64,000 nt of DNA, taken from contig DATAWQ010000052.1 in assembly GCA_036267135.1 (NCBI GenBank), forward strand, positions 5,612-69,611. Reading direction: 5' to 3'. Each line of letters opens with the position of its first letter. The stretch's first letter is position 1. Origin of the DNA: PALSA-505 sp036267135. GTDB lineage: Bacteria > Actinomycetota > Actinomycetes > Streptosporangiales > Streptosporangiaceae. A program made the translations under genes and the position numbers. A model generated the notes under the pieces. That model was not told the origin of the DNA. It ran no database searches and was given only the letters and a program-made list of their open reading frames with translations. Below, piece after piece: positions 8,594 through 16,519 of the stretch.

Positions 8594-9565
8594 TTGGACC
8601 TCCACGAACCCGGCCCCAGCCCCGACGTCGACCCCAGCCCAGCCGACCACTCGAGCCCGGCCAGCCACGCCCCAGAACCACCGTCCGGCCCCAACCCAGA
8701 ACCACCGTCCGGGCCGGCCCAGGACGGCGGCGAAGCGGACTCGCCGAAGGCCACCTCGCGGACCGGCCGCAACCTGCCGGTCGCGTTCGGGGTAAGCCTG
8801 CTGCTGGGCGCGTTCGCCATCCTCACCCTGTTCACGGTGAAGTCGACGTTCCTGATCATGATGGGGGCCGCGGTCGCCATCGGCGTCTGGGAGCTTGACC
8901 GCGCGCTGCGCCCCCGCGACGTCAGGCTCCCCCTGATTCCCCTGTACGTCGGCGGCACCGCGCTGTGGACCTGCGCGTACTGGCTCGGTTACCGGCCGGC
9001 GTTCGCCGCGCTCGGCCTCACCATCGTCGCCCTGTTCGGCTGGCGGCTGCACGGCGCCGCCGAGGGCTACCTGCGCGACGTCACCGCGGCCATGTTCGCG
9101 TTCGCCTGGCTGCCGGTGGCCGGGGGATTCGTGGCGCTGATGCTCAGCCAGATCGACGGGGCGCACCGGGTCTTCCTGTTCATCGTGGTCACGATCTGCA
9201 GCGACATCGGTGGCTACTTCGCCGGGATCCTGTTCGGCAAGCACCTGCTCGCCCCCGCGATCAGCCCCAAGAAGACCTGGGAGGGCCTGGCCGGCTCCGT
9301 GCTGGCCTGCCTGGCGGCCGGGGGAGTGCTGCTGCCGGTTCTGCTCCGCCACGGTCACGCCTGGCAGGGGCTCCTGCTCGGCGCCGCGGTGGTGGCCGTG
9401 GCCACCATGGGCGACATGGTCGAGTCCATGATCAAGCGTGACCTGGGCATCAAGGACATGGGTTCGCTGCTGCCCGGCCACGGCGGCGTGCTGGACCGTA
9501 TCGACGCGATGCTGCTCACCGCGCCGGTGACCTGGGCCCTGCTCACCGCGTTCCTACCGCACTAA
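8594..9565 (+). CDS. cdsA: phosphatidate cytidylyltransferase
   Basis: Integral membrane enzyme making CDP-diacylglycerol from phosphatidic acid and CTP, the branch point of phospholipid synthesis. The first 55 residues are a Pro/Ser-rich cytoplasmic extension, followed by about eight hydrophobic helices. Near the C-terminus the CDP-diglyceride synthase signature is complete: SMIKRDLGIKDMG, then LLPGHGGVLDRID. The start is TTG 8594, directly after the frr stop, so translation is probably coupled. The gene ends 30 bases before the stop of a convergent gene. Confidence 0.9.
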   Translation: MDLHEPGPSPDVDPSPADHSSPASHAPEPPSGPNPEPPSGPAQDGGEADSPKATSRTGRNLPVAFGVSLLLGAFAILTLFTVKSTFLIMMGAAVAIGVWELDRALRPRDVRLPLIPLYVGGTALWTCAYWLGYRPAFAALGLTIVALFGWRLHGAAEGYLRDVTAAMFAFAWLPVAGGFVALMLSQIDGAHRVFLFIVVTICSDIGGYFAGILFGKHLLAPAISPKKTWEGLAGSVLACLAAGGVLLPVLLRHGHAWQGLLLGAAVVAVATMGDMVESMIKRDLGIKDMGSLLPGHGGVLDRIDAMLLTAPVTWALLTAFLPH

Positions 9566-9595
9566 AAACCAGGGCCAGGCCCGCACCGTCAGAAC

Positions 9596-10699
9596 TCAGG
9601 AACCGACGATCCAGCTTCGGCGCTGGGCGGCCAGTTCGGTCACCAGGCTGGCCGAGCCGCGTTCCTTGGCGAGCAGCCGCTCCCGTTCGGTGATCGGCAC
9701 CACCCACAGCCAGCGGACCGGGTCGCCGCCGAACTTGAAGCCCGACAGATCCGGCACGTCCGGCCCCACCAGGCCGCTCGGGTCGTCCAGCAGCAGCACC
9801 GCCTCGTTGCCGCCGCCGAGCGGGAACGTGGCCGGCTTGTGATACCAGCGCACGCTGTGCCCGGGGCCGAACCAGGTGACCGCGCGCCACGGGTACTGGG
9901 CCAGCCACAGGAACACCCGCGCCGCCTGCGGGCTAGGCAGCGTAGTGGCCATGACCAGCTCGATCCGGGTGTACGCGCTGGAGTCCTCCACGAACTGCTC
10001 GACCACGGGCATCCGCTGGCAGCTCATCCCGATCGTGGACAGCACCGCGTAGGGCCGGCTCGGGTTGGCCGCGCGCTCGGAGACCCCCACCACCGGCTGC
10101 TTGCCGCCGCCCGCGTCCCAGTAGCCGGCGCCCGGGCCGAGCCGGTTCAGCAGGTGGCCGAGCACAGCCTGCTGGAATCCGCCCCACGAGCCCGCCGCGT
10201 CCCGCCACTTCCAGAACGCGCTTGCCTGCTCGGCCCGCGGACTGAGCCCCTCGATCGCGTCGTCCAGCGACCAGCCGAACGGCGTCTGCCCGATCACGTC
10301 CCGGCTGTATCCCGGCATGCCCTTGGTCATGTCCGCCCAGCCCGGTATCACGGCCAGCAGTTGCCCGTTCTCGAGCACGGCCGCGCCGTCGCCCTCCTCG
10401 AACCACAGCACGGACAGGCTCCGCGGATCCAGCGGCGGCCGGCCACCCGGATGCTTGGTGTGCGCGACCGGCATGATCGGCGCCCGGCCCGAGTTCAGCC
10501 GGCCGAGGTCGGTGGTGGCCGGCGCGGGCTGGTGATTGGCGATCCAGGTGGCGGCGACGGCGCTGGTTTCGTCGTTCAGATACGCGGCTGTGGTGGTCCC
10601 GTCACACTCGACGACCATGCGGCGGCTCTCGTAGGGGCTCGTGCTCTCCACAAGCGTTTCGGGCTCGGGCTGCCCGGTCCGCGCGCGCATCTTCGCCAT
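9596..10699 (-). CDS. suppressor-of-fused (SUFU) domain protein
   Basis: The C-terminal half looks like a SUFU-fold domain: ELVMATTLPSPQAARVFLWLA, PWRAVTWFGPGHSV, then a long gap to WLWVVPITERERLLAKERG near the end. In bacteria such proteins are often immunity or regulatory partners, but this chromosomal one next to rlmN has no known job. The N-terminal half (about 150 residues) holds PGWADMTKGMPGYSRDVIG and a Trp-rich stretch, and I do not assign it. The length of 367 aa is longer than a bare SUFU domain (about 180). The ATG at 10699 has no clear ribosome-binding site. The gene is divergent from rlmN and convergent with cdsA. Confidence 0.7.
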   Translation of the reverse strand: MAKMRARTGQPEPETLVESTSPYESRRMVVECDGTTTAAYLNDETSAVAATWIANHQPAPATTDLGRLNSGRAPIMPVAHTKHPGGRPPLDPRSLSVLWFEEGDGAAVLENGQLLAVIPGWADMTKGMPGYSRDVIGQTPFGWSLDDAIEGLSPRAEQASAFWKWRDAAGSWGGFQQAVLGHLLNRLGPGAGYWDAGGGKQPVVGVSERAANPSRPYAVLSTIGMSCQRMPVVEQFVEDSSAYTRIELVMATTLPSPQAARVFLWLAQYPWRAVTWFGPGHSVRWYHKPATFPLGGGNEAVLLLDDPSGLVGPDVPDLSGFKFGGDPVRWLWVVPITERERLLAKERGSASLVTELAAQRRSWIVGS

Positions 10700-10748
10700 G
10701 AATGAAATCTACTAACTTAAGCGGAGCGCTCCGGCATTCAGGCCCACA

Positions 10749-10776
10749 TTGTGCCCGGTTCGCAACGGCATATCAT
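10749..10776 (+). promoter_or_regulatory. candidate rlmN promoter (near-leaderless)
   Basis: TTGTGC at 10749-10754 and TATCAT at 10771-10776 are separated by 16 bases. Transcription would begin around 10783, two or three bases before ATG 10786, so the mRNA would be almost leaderless. That agrees with the absence of a ribosome-binding site. Confidence 0.4.
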
Positions 10777-10785
10777 GAACCAGTT

Positions 10786-11871
10786 ATGCCGAAGCCGCCG
10801 CGCCATCTCGCAGATCTCGATCCGGCCGCCCGCCGGGAAGCCGCCGTGCGGCTGGGCGAGCCGCCATTCCGGGGCGACCAGTTGTCGCGGCACTATTTTG
10901 CCCGGCTTACCGATGATCCTGACCAGATGACCGATGTGCCCGCCGCGTCCCGTAGCGCGCTGGCCGCCGAACTCCTGCCCCAGCTGCTCACCAGCGAACG
11001 CGAATTGAGCTGCGACCAGGGCATGACCCGTAAGACCCTGTGGCGCACCCTCGACGGCGCACGCGTCGAGTCGGTGCTCATGCGTTACCCTGACCGCGCC
11101 ACGATCTGCATCTCGTCGCAGGCAGGCTGCGGCATGGGCTGCCCGTTCTGCGCCACCGGCCAGGCGGGCCTGACCAGGAACCTGTCCACCGGGGAGATCG
11201 TCGGCCAGGTCGTGGCCGGCGCCCGCGCGCTGGCCAACGGGGAAGCGGGCGGAACCCCAACCCGGCTGTCCAACGTGGTCTTCATGGGCATGGGCGAGCC
11301 GCTGGCCAACTACAACAGCGTGCTGGCGGCCGTCCGCCGCATCACCGACCCGCAGCCGCACGGCCTCGGCATCTCCCAGCGCCAGGTCACCGTGTCCACG
11401 GTGGGGCTGGTCCCGGCCATGCGACGGCTGACCGACGAGGGCCTCGCGGTCACACTGGCGGTCTCGCTGCACGCACCCGACGACGAGTTGCGCGACACCC
11501 TGGTCCCGGTCAACCGGCGCTGGCCGGTGGACGAGGTGCTCGACACCGCCTGGTCGTACGCGGACCGGACCGGCCGCCGGGTGTCGATCGAGTACGCGCT
11601 GATCCGCGACATCAACGACCACGCGTGGCGGGCCGACGCCCTGGGCGGGCTGCTGGCCGGCCGCCTCGCGCACGTGAACCTGATCCCGCTCAACCCCACC
11701 CCCGGCTCGAAGTGGACCGCGTCGCGGCCCGCCGCCATGGACGAGTTCGTCCGGCGCCTGCAGCACCACGGCGTCCCCGTCACGATCAGGGACACCAGGG
11801 GCAGCGAGATCGACGGCGCCTGCGGCCAGCTCGCCGCCGCCACGCCGCCTGCCCAAGCGCCCGTCGGCTGA
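10786..11871 (+). CDS. rlmN: 23S rRNA (adenine2503-C2)-methyltransferase RlmN
   Basis: Radical-SAM enzyme that methylates A2503 of 23S rRNA and also A37 of some tRNAs. The iron-sulfur cluster motif is Cys115-x3-Cys119-x2-Cys122 (GCGMGCPFCATG). The methyl-relay cysteine near the C-terminus is Cys346 in EIDGACGQL. NVVFMGMGEPLANY and LIPLNPTPGSKW are family landmarks. The open frame starts at 10702, but ATG 10786 begins the conserved MPKPPRHLADLD region and fits the promoter just upstream; the product is 361 aa, the normal size. It closes the rpsB-rlmN block conserved in actinobacteria. Confidence 0.93.
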   Translation: MPKPPRHLADLDPAARREAAVRLGEPPFRGDQLSRHYFARLTDDPDQMTDVPAASRSALAAELLPQLLTSERELSCDQGMTRKTLWRTLDGARVESVLMRYPDRATICISSQAGCGMGCPFCATGQAGLTRNLSTGEIVGQVVAGARALANGEAGGTPTRLSNVVFMGMGEPLANYNSVLAAVRRITDPQPHGLGISQRQVTVSTVGLVPAMRRLTDEGLAVTLAVSLHAPDDELRDTLVPVNRRWPVDEVLDTAWSYADRTGRRVSIEYALIRDINDHAWRADALGGLLAGRLAHVNLIPLNPTPGSKWTASRPAAMDEFVRRLQHHGVPVTIRDTRGSEIDGACGQLAAATPPAQAPVG

Positions 11872-11906
11872 TCACACGAGGGCAGGGACCGGTACCGTTA
11901 TCCGCG

Positions 11907-12563
11907 ATGTCGTGGAAGCACGAAGTCACCCGCCGCCGCCGGCACGCCCAGTGGGTCCTGGTGCACCGGCTCTGGCAGCGGGTGCAGGACGCGGGCGTGG
12001 TGACGGCCGAGACCCCGGCCGGCCGCCGGTTTGCCGCGTTCGGCCGCGGTTCCATGGTCGCCTTCCCCGGCGGCTCGGTCTACGGTGAACGCTGGATCGT
12101 GCTCGGCGAGGACACGCTGGTCGGCATGCACGTGACCATGTCCGCGGGCATGGTCCCCGGCCAGGAACTCGGGCCCGTTCCCGTGCTGAGCATCGGCGAC
12201 CGCTGCGTGATCGGCCGCGGCAGCCACATCGTCGCCCACCACTCGATCGAGATCGGCGACGACGTGTACACCGGCCCCTACGTCTACATCACCGACCAAA
12301 ATCACGGTTACGCCGACCCGGACATCCCGATCGGCCGCCAGGTCCCCACCAACACGGCGGTGTCCATCGGCGCCGGCACCTGGCTCGGCGCCGGCGCGAT
12401 CGTCCTGCCCGGCGCCCGCATCGGCCGCAACGTGGTCGTCGGCGCCGGATCGGTGGTTCGGGGCGAGGTCCCCGACCGCTGCGTGGTGGCCGGGGTCCCC
12501 GCCCGCGTGGTGCGCGAGTACGTCGCGGGCAACGGCTGGTCGCCCCCGCTGCCCACTCGATAG
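11907..12563 (+). CDS. hexapeptide-repeat acyltransferase
   Basis: O-acetyl- or acyltransferase of the left-handed beta-helix type (CatB/WcaF-like). From residue 60 onward the protein shows the characteristic hexad spacing: VLSIGDRCVIGRGSHIVAHH, then IGAGTWLGAGAIVLPGARIG, then NVVVGAGSVV, closing with VVAGVPARVV. The TDQNHGY segment resembles the acceptor loop with the catalytic histidine. The frame is open upstream inside rlmN, but ATG 11907 is the first start outside it; 218 aa results. No ribosome-binding site is seen, and a TACCGT hexamer at 11893-11898 could give a leaderless transcript. The acceptor is unknown. Confidence 0.8.
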   Translation: MSWKHEVTRRRRHAQWVLVHRLWQRVQDAGVVTAETPAGRRFAAFGRGSMVAFPGGSVYGERWIVLGEDTLVGMHVTMSAGMVPGQELGPVPVLSIGDRCVIGRGSHIVAHHSIEIGDDVYTGPYVYITDQNHGYADPDIPIGRQVPTNTAVSIGAGTWLGAGAIVLPGARIGRNVVVGAGSVVRGEVPDRCVVAGVPARVVREYVAGNGWSPPLPTR

Positions 12564-12767
12564 AACAATTTCAGTGGCCGTCGGCCCCCTCATCCTTTTT
12601 GTCTAATGAACGGTGACCCTTGGACCGGGTCGCGAACTCACCCGCCTACGGTGACCACTCTTTCCGCGAACCCGGTCGCGTCCGGCGAGTTTGGGCCGGT
12701 AAACGGATTCCAATCGTGACCGCCGCCGGTGGCGGAGCGCGGTGGGGTCGGTGGCCACCGTTCATTG

Positions 12768-14381
12768 TCAAAATCCTTCGTTTGTCACGGATCCGTCGAA
12801 TGGGGTGGCGAAGGCGTAGACCTCACCGAATGCGCTCGTGAGCAGATAGCCGGTGCTGGTCGGGGTGATCCCGATGATCGGCTCGGGGATCTCGGTGCCC
12901 TGCAGCGAGCCGTGGTTGGGCGTGCCCGCGCTGTCCACGTCGCCGGCCGAGTCGACCAGCAGGTAGCCCCGGCCGTCGGCGGCGATGCCGGTGATCGGGG
13001 CCGGGATGGTGGCCTGGGCGCGGGTCCTGGTGGCAACGACGCCCCCGGCGCGGGCCACGCCCTGCACGGTGCCGTCCCTGGAAGCGATCAGGTAGCCGTG
13101 CTTGGTCCCGGCGATGCCGATGACCGGTGACGCGGAGGTGAAGCTGCCGTAGTTCGGCGCGTGGAAGTTGTACACGTTGCCCTTGCCGTCCACCAGCAGG
13201 TAGCCGGACTTGAACGCGGTGATGCCGGTGATCGGGGCCGGGGTCTGCACCCCGTTGAGGCCGCCGTAGTCGGGCGCGTTGACCGCGTACACGTCGCCCT
13301 GGTCGTCGGTCATCCAGTAGCCGCCGGTGGCCGGGTCGCTGGTCACGCCGACGATCTGGCCGGCGCCGGGATCCTGCGGGGTGGGCTGGGTCGTGGGCCG
13401 GGCCCACACGTCCTGCCCCTGGGTGAACGGGTAGGCGGAGGTGTCCTGGCCGACCACCGTGTAGCCCGAACTGGTGGCCACGGTTCCGGCCATCGGCTTG
13501 CAGTCGCCGGGGCCGCCGACGCGGAAGGTGCCCGGGGTGCTTGTGCTGCTCCAGGCGGCCGGGTCGGTGGGTGAGTAGGGCGTCAGGCCCGGGGCGGCCG
13601 ACCCGTCGTACAGGCGGAAGCCGCCGATCGTGGCCGCGTCGCTCTGCGCGCCGAACAGGGTGTTGCCCATCTGGTTGCAACTCGGCTTGGTGCCGGCCCC
13701 GGCGATCTCGCCGTACACGTTGACGATCGAGGAGTGGCCGAACGTGCCGTGGTAGGCCGAGTCAGGTATGTATCCGAATTCGGCGCCGTTCAGGTAGAAC
13801 GTCCACTTGCCGCCGATGTTGCGGATGGTCCAGGTGTAGCTGCCCGGCGTGAGCGCCATCCCCGGCTTGACCGTCTTCGACGTGCTCACGAAGCCGCAGC
13901 CGTCGTAGCAGGTGCCCTTGGTCTGCACGAAGTGGTAGACGAACAGGTGCGCGGTGGGTGGCTGGCCGGCCTTGAGTCCCTGGACCAGCCAGCCCACCTC
14001 GGCGGTGTCGTTGTCGATGCCCTTGGCGGTCCGGTTGAACACCGCCATCTCGATCAGCGTGTGGTAGCCGAGGCTGTTCCAGGCGAGGTTGGGGCGGTTC
14101 ACCGGGAAGGTGACGGACGCGCCCTCGTTGTTCACGGTCTGGCTGGCGCCCGCGTAGTCGTAACAGGCGCCGTAGCGCAGGTAGGCGATGTCGCACTGCT
14201 GGCGGACGGACGGGGCCGCCGGGGTGCCCGCCGTGAAGTCCGGCGGCGGCGCCTTACCTGTCAGCGTCCCGCCTGGTCCGGCCGGAGCCGCCGTGGTGGC
14301 GGCCGCCACGCAGCCACCGAAGATCATCACCGTGCCGACCGCGGCGGCGCACGCGGTCCCAAGCCTTCGCAGATTGCCCAT
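12768..14381 (-). CDS. secreted neprosin-like protein with C-terminal propeller repeats
   Basis: The N-terminus MGNLRRLG plus a hydrophobic stretch is a Sec signal; a Cys in FGGCVAAA could make it a lipoprotein, though the lipobox is weak. Residues 60-285 resemble the neprosin (DUF239) domain of glutamic prolyl endopeptidases: AEVGWLV, HLFVYHFV, CYDGCGFVS, WTFYLNGAEFGYIP and VYGEIAGAG followed by CNQMGN. The last 200 residues hold about four repeats of the type PITGITAFKSGYLLVDGKG followed by VY and YGS, a propeller-type repeat common in actinobacterial secreted proteins. Which glutamates would be catalytic cannot be stated from the sequence alone. It is convergent with the acyltransferase and divergent from the GntR operon. 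Confidence 0.65.
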   Translation of the reverse strand: MGNLRRLGTACAAAVGTVMIFGGCVAAATTAAPAGPGGTLTGKAPPPDFTAGTPAAPSVRQQCDIAYLRYGACYDYAGASQTVNNEGASVTFPVNRPNLAWNSLGYHTLIEMAVFNRTAKGIDNDTAEVGWLVQGLKAGQPPTAHLFVYHFVQTKGTCYDGCGFVSTSKTVKPGMALTPGSYTWTIRNIGGKWTFYLNGAEFGYIPDSAYHGTFGHSSIVNVYGEIAGAGTKPSCNQMGNTLFGAQSDAATIGGFRLYDGSAAPGLTPYSPTDPAAWSSTSTPGTFRVGGPGDCKPMAGTVATSSGYTVVGQDTSAYPFTQGQDVWARPTTQPTPQDPGAGQIVGVTSDPATGGYWMTDDQGDVYAVNAPDYGGLNGVQTPAPITGITAFKSGYLLVDGKGNVYNFHAPNYGSFTSASPVIGIAGTKHGYLIASRDGTVQGVARAGGVVATRTRAQATIPAPITGIAADGRGYLLVDSAGDVDSAGTPNHGSLQGTEIPEPIIGITPTSTGYLLTSAFGEVYAFATPFDGSVTNEGF

Positions 14382-14448
14382 GAAACCGACCGTAGCCCGA
14401 ACAATCCGGCCTGTCCCGGCCCAACGGGACGGCGCCGAAGATCGCAGG

Positions 14449-14489
14449 TTGACGGGTTACTTAGTTAAGGGGTACATTACTCAAGTAAT
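14449..14489 (+). promoter_or_regulatory. promoter and operator of the GntR-ABC operon
   Basis: TTGACG at 14449-14454 and TACATT at 14473-14478 are separated by 18 bases. A near-perfect palindrome ATTACT-CA-AGTAAT spans 14476-14489, overlapping the -10 element and probable transcription start. A degenerate copy (GTTACT-TA-GTTAAG) lies in the spacer at 14456-14469. This is the expected layout for repression by the GntR protein encoded directly downstream. Confidence 0.6.
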
Positions 14490-14529
14490 GAACCACGGAA
14501 CCGCAGAAGAAACCGGGTGGTTGCAGGAA

Positions 14530-14913
14530 ATGACCAGCCTCGATGAGGGCGTCCCCCTGTTCGTCCAGATCGCCGAGCGGCTCGCCGACGAGATTGCGGA
14601 CGGGGCTCTGGCCGAGGGCGAGCGAGTGCCCTCGACCAACGAGCTGGCCGCCTTCTACCGGATCAACCCGGCCACCGCAGCGAAGGGGATCAACATGCTG
14701 ACCGACGACGGGCTGCTGGAAAAGCGCCGGGGCATCGGGATGTTCGTCGCGGCCGGCGCCCAGGTGCGACTGCTGGATGAGCGGCGCAAGCTGTTCGCCG
14801 AACGCTTTGTGGAGCCGCTGGTCATTGAGGCCGGCCGGCTGGGAATTGACGCCAATGAGCTGGTCACGCTGATCCGCGCGGCCAGTCACGGGCAAGGAGG
14901 CACCAGACCATGA
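14530..14913 (+). CDS. GntR family (YtrA subfamily) transcriptional regulator
   Basis: Short GntR regulator of the YtrA type, normally the repressor of an adjacent ABC transporter. The winged helix reads PLFVQIAERLADEIADG, then RVPSTNELAAFYRINPATAAKGI and GIGMFV. The C-terminal effector region is only about 45 residues, as expected for YtrA. ATG 14530 is preferred because the conserved part begins about eight residues later and GGGTGG at 14515-14520 precedes it. ATG 14488 in the same frame would add 14 residues, but it overlaps the operator. Its stop overlaps the ATPase start (ATGA). Confidence 0.85.
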   Translation: MTSLDEGVPLFVQIAERLADEIADGALAEGERVPSTNELAAFYRINPATAAKGINMLTDDGLLEKRRGIGMFVAAGAQVRLLDERRKLFAERFVEPLVIEAGRLGIDANELVTLIRAASHGQGGTRP

Positions 14914-15824
14914 CACCAGCGATCTCGGTGACCGGGCTCACCCGCCGCTACGGCGACGAGCTTGCCCTCGACGACGTCACCTTCGACATCGAGCCCGGGT
15001 CGATCACCGGGCTGCTCGGCCGCAACGGGGCCGGCAAGACCACCCTCATGCGGATCCTGGCCGGGCATGAGTTCGCCTCGGGCGGCAGTATGGCCGTACT
15101 CGGGGACTGCCCGCTCGAGAACGAGCCGGTGCTGCGCCGGATGGTGTTCGTCCGCGAGGATCAGCACTACCCGGACTACGGGCGGCCGAACTTGTTCAGG
15201 GTCCGGCACGCCCTGCAGATGGCGTCGTGGTTCTACCCGAACTGGGACGCCGAGCTGGCCACGGAACTGCTCGACGACTTCGCCCTGCCCGCCAAGCGGG
15301 CGGTCAAGGGACTGTCCCGGGGCATGCGCTCCGCGCTGGGCATAGTGATCGGCCTGGCGGCCAGGGCCGAAGTGACCCTGTTCGACGAGCCCTACGCCGG
15401 CCTGGACGCGGTGGCCCGCCAGGTGTTCTACGACCGGCTGCTGGACAACTACGCGGAGCACCCCAGGACGGTACTGATCTCCACCCACCTGATCGACGAG
15501 GCCGCCGGGCTGCTGGAACGGGTGCTGGTGATCGACCGTGGCAAGCTCATGGTGGACGCGGCCGCCGACGATCTGCGTGGCTCCGTGATCCGGGTGACCG
15601 GCCCGGCCATCGCCGTGGCGGAGTTCACCGCCGGGCGGACGGTCTGGAACCGGCGCCGGATCGTCTCGCAGGAGTCGGTGGTCATGGCCGGGCCGCTGGA
15701 TGAGGCCGCCCGCGCCCGGGCCGGTGCGCTGCACCTGACCCTGGAACCCCTCACGTTGCAGCAGTTCGTGGTGCAGGCCGCCGGCCCGGCCGCAGCGGGC
15801 GCACGGGAAAGGACAAGCGCATGA
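14910..15824 (+). CDS. ABC transporter ATP-binding protein
   Basis: ATPase subunit of an exporter-type ABC system of the YtrB/CcmA kind. Walker A is LLGRNGAGKTTL near residue 36-47, the signature is LSRGM instead of LSGGQ, and Walker B is VTLFDEPYAGLD followed by a switch histidine in ISTHLIDEA. The last 90 residues form a C-terminal extension (DDLRGSVIRVTGP) seen in antibiotic and lantibiotic transporters. It overlaps both neighbours by four bases. GntR control and a small permease suggest a response to cell-envelope stress, but the substrate is unknown. Confidence 0.9.
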   Translation: MTPAISVTGLTRRYGDELALDDVTFDIEPGSITGLLGRNGAGKTTLMRILAGHEFASGGSMAVLGDCPLENEPVLRRMVFVREDQHYPDYGRPNLFRVRHALQMASWFYPNWDAELATELLDDFALPAKRAVKGLSRGMRSALGIVIGLAARAEVTLFDEPYAGLDAVARQVFYDRLLDNYAEHPRTVLISTHLIDEAAGLLERVLVIDRGKLMVDAAADDLRGSVIRVTGPAIAVAEFTAGRTVWNRRRIVSQESVVMAGPLDEAARARAGALHLTLEPLTLQQFVVQAAGPAAAGARERTSA

Positions 15825-16519
15825 ATACCTGGGTCAAAGTCGTTCGTTACCACCTGGTCGACCGGTTCACCTTTGTGGGATATCCCTGGGCCATCCTGGC
15901 GTTCGTCTTCCTGATAAATCTGGCCATCTTCGCCAGCGTTGCGCCCCCCGCCAGCCAGCACGGTCAGAGTTACTCCGGTGCGCTGGCCGCCATCTACATC
16001 GTGTTCGGCATCGTCGGATCGCGGGCTGTCTCTTCGCGGCTGCCGTTCGCCCTGGCCCTCGGGGTGAGCCGCCGTTCCTTCTACACTGGCACCGCGCTGC
16101 TGGCCGCGGGTCTCGCCGCGGCCAACGCGCTGGCGCTCACCGTGCTGCAGATCATCGAGCGGGCCACCGGCGGCTGGGGGATGCGGCTGCACTTCTTCCG
16201 CGTGCCCTTCCTGCTGGCCGGACCGTGGTATCTCACCTTGCCCACCTCGTTCGTGGCCCTGGCTGTGATGTTCGCCTGGGGCATGTGGTTCGGGCTGATC
16301 TATCAGCGGTGGAACCTGGCCGGCCTGACGGCTTTCGTCGCCGCCCAGATCACCGTCGTGACCATCGCACTGGTGATCGCCTTCCAGGCCCACATCTGGC
16401 CCGGAGTCGGCCGCTTCTTCACGGTGCTGTCCATCGGGGGGCTGACCGGTGCGCTCGCCGTTCTGGCCATGCTGCTGCTGGCCGGGGGCTACGCCACCAT
16501 CCGACGGGTGGCCGTGTGA
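15821..16519 (+). CDS. ABC transporter-associated integral membrane protein
   Basis: Protein of 232 residues with about six hydrophobic helices, including WAILAFVFLINLAIFASV near the N-terminus and LTGALAVLAMLLLAGGYATI at the end. It has no recognisable catalytic motif. By position it is the permease partner of the upstream ATPase; YtrA-type operons commonly carry such a gene. It starts inside the ATPase stop (ATGA) and ends sharing one base with the next start (TGATG), so the four genes are probably translated from one message. Confidence 0.75.
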   Translation: MNTWVKVVRYHLVDRFTFVGYPWAILAFVFLINLAIFASVAPPASQHGQSYSGALAAIYIVFGIVGSRAVSSRLPFALALGVSRRSFYTGTALLAAGLAAANALALTVLQIIERATGGWGMRLHFFRVPFLLAGPWYLTLPTSFVALAVMFAWGMWFGLIYQRWNLAGLTAFVAAQITVVTIALVIAFQAHIWPGVGRFFTVLSIGGLTGALAVLAMLLLAGGYATIRRVAV

